From Spirochaetia bacterium UBA5550 (GTDB lineage: Bacteria; Spirochaetota; UBA4802; UBA5550): 7,228 nt of DNA. The position numbers were made by a program, and so were the translations under genes. The notes beneath the pieces were generated by a model, which worked only from the letters and a program-made list of their open reading frames with translations, did no database searches and was not told the DNA's origin. Location of the stretch: the NCBI GenBank assembly GCA_002425885.1, contig DINC01000245.1, positions 7,218 through 14,445 of the forward strand, in the 5' to 3' direction. Shown here piece by piece: positions 6,807 to 7,228 of this stretch (its first letter is position 1; the number at the start of each line of letters is the position of its first letter).

Positions 6807-7208
6807 ATGGCAAAAAGAATACTTCTGGTAGATGACGACAGGGATCTGGTTGTTACCCTGTCTCAGGCCCTAAAAGTTAACAATTTCGAAGTAGTTGAAG
6901 CATACAGTGCTGCTGAGGGACTTAAAAAAGTTCTCTCTGAAAAGCCTGATCTCGTAATATTTGACGTAATGATGGAGACTGATACAGCCGGATTTGAAGC
7001 AGTTTATCAGATCCGTAATAAAAGAGATACTTCAAGGTATAAAGAAGTGATAAATGTCCCGATTATAATGCTTACTGCAATAAATCAGGTGACAAATTCA
7101 CGTTTTTCTCTCAATGCTGAACAGAGTTTTTTGCCCAGTATCAATGATTTTCTCACAAAACCTATAGATATAGATGAGCTTATTGAGAAAATCAACAGGT
7201 ACATATAA
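6807..7208 (+). CDS. Stand-alone response regulator receiver protein
   Basis: Single-domain CheY-like receiver of 133 residues with no DNA-binding or enzymatic output domain. The acidic pocket (VDDD, D9-D11), phosphoacceptor D53 in LVIFDVMM, switch T90 in IIMLTA and the invariant lysine K118 in FLTKP are all present, so phosphorylation should be possible. It is slightly longer than CheY because of extended loops after alpha-3 (about residues 71-83, charged) and after the LTA motif (about 92-113, ending SFLPSINDFL). It follows the small-subunit gene by 15 bases with a strong GGAGGT at 6796-6801, so it is probably co-transcribed with the hydrogenase. No histidine kinase is visible; one may lie to the right. 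Its partner and output are unknown, and a role in regulating the hydrogenase is inferred from position only. Confidence 0.9.
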   Translation: MAKRILLVDDDRDLVVTLSQALKVNNFEVVEAYSAAEGLKKVLSEKPDLVIFDVMMETDTAGFEAVYQIRNKRDTSRYKEVINVPIIMLTAINQVTNSRFSLNAEQSFLPSINDFLTKPIDIDELIEKINRYI

Positions 7209-7228
7209 GCCAAAAAAAATTATTTTTG

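Noticed and set aside
7211..7228. A/T-rich inverted repeat after the receiver gene (CAAAAA ... TTTTTG) as a terminator
   Set aside because: The arms are only A/T pairs with one closing C-G pair, there is no GC-rich stem, and the window ends there. Too weak to call.
1..7228. CRISPR array, tRNA, rRNA, insertion sequence or long repeats
   Set aside because: No repeated units, tRNA-like cloverleaf, transposase motif or terminal inverted repeats were seen; coding genes fill nearly the whole window.

Overview
The window is a single head-to-tail block of eight plus-strand genes encoding most of a membrane-bound, energy-converting (group 4 type) [NiFe] hydrogenase. The first gene is cut by the left edge. 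The host looks like an anaerobic bacterium: strong Shine-Dalgarno sites (AAGGAG, AGGAGG, GGAGGT), tightly coupled genes, a bacterial receiver protein, AT-leaning composition and frequent AGA/AGG arginine codons. The phylum cannot be told from this sequence alone.

Layout. 2-712: the 3' part of an FAD/NAD(P)-binding, [2Fe-2S] oxidoreductase of the sulfhydrogenase gamma / AsrB type. 712-1212: a HycI-type hydrogenase maturation endopeptidase. 1209-3083: a large antiporter-like membrane subunit (HycC/HyfB/NuoL family). 3114-4784: the catalytic large subunit, a NuoC-NuoD fusion like HycE, with both CxxC motifs for the NiFe site. 4797-5696: the HycD/NuoH membrane subunit. 5713-6258: a 2x[4Fe-4S] HycF/NuoI-like subunit with an extra cysteine cluster. 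6261-6791: the HycG/NuoB-like small subunit. 6807-7208: a stand-alone response-regulator receiver protein. Gaps between genes run from overlapping to 30 bases, so there is no room for an internal promoter and the block reads as one operon. No stretch over 300 bases lacks a gene. The true operon start lies left of the window and no convincing terminator is visible at the right edge.

How it may work together (inference). HycE, HycG and HycF homologues form the peripheral arm: NiFe site, proximal cluster and two relay clusters. HycD and HycC homologues form the membrane arm that would couple electron flow to ion movement. The protease would trim the 27-residue tail visible on the large subunit. 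Characterised group 4 enzymes usually take electrons from ferredoxin, formate dehydrogenase or CO dehydrogenase. Here the operon begins with a flavin/pyridine-nucleotide subunit of the kind found in soluble group 3b sulfhydrogenases, which suggests NAD(P)H-linked or electron-bifurcating input to an ion-pumping hydrogenase. That joint architecture, a Glu-to-Gln change in the antiporter-like subunit and the operon-borne receiver protein are the points most worth a second look.
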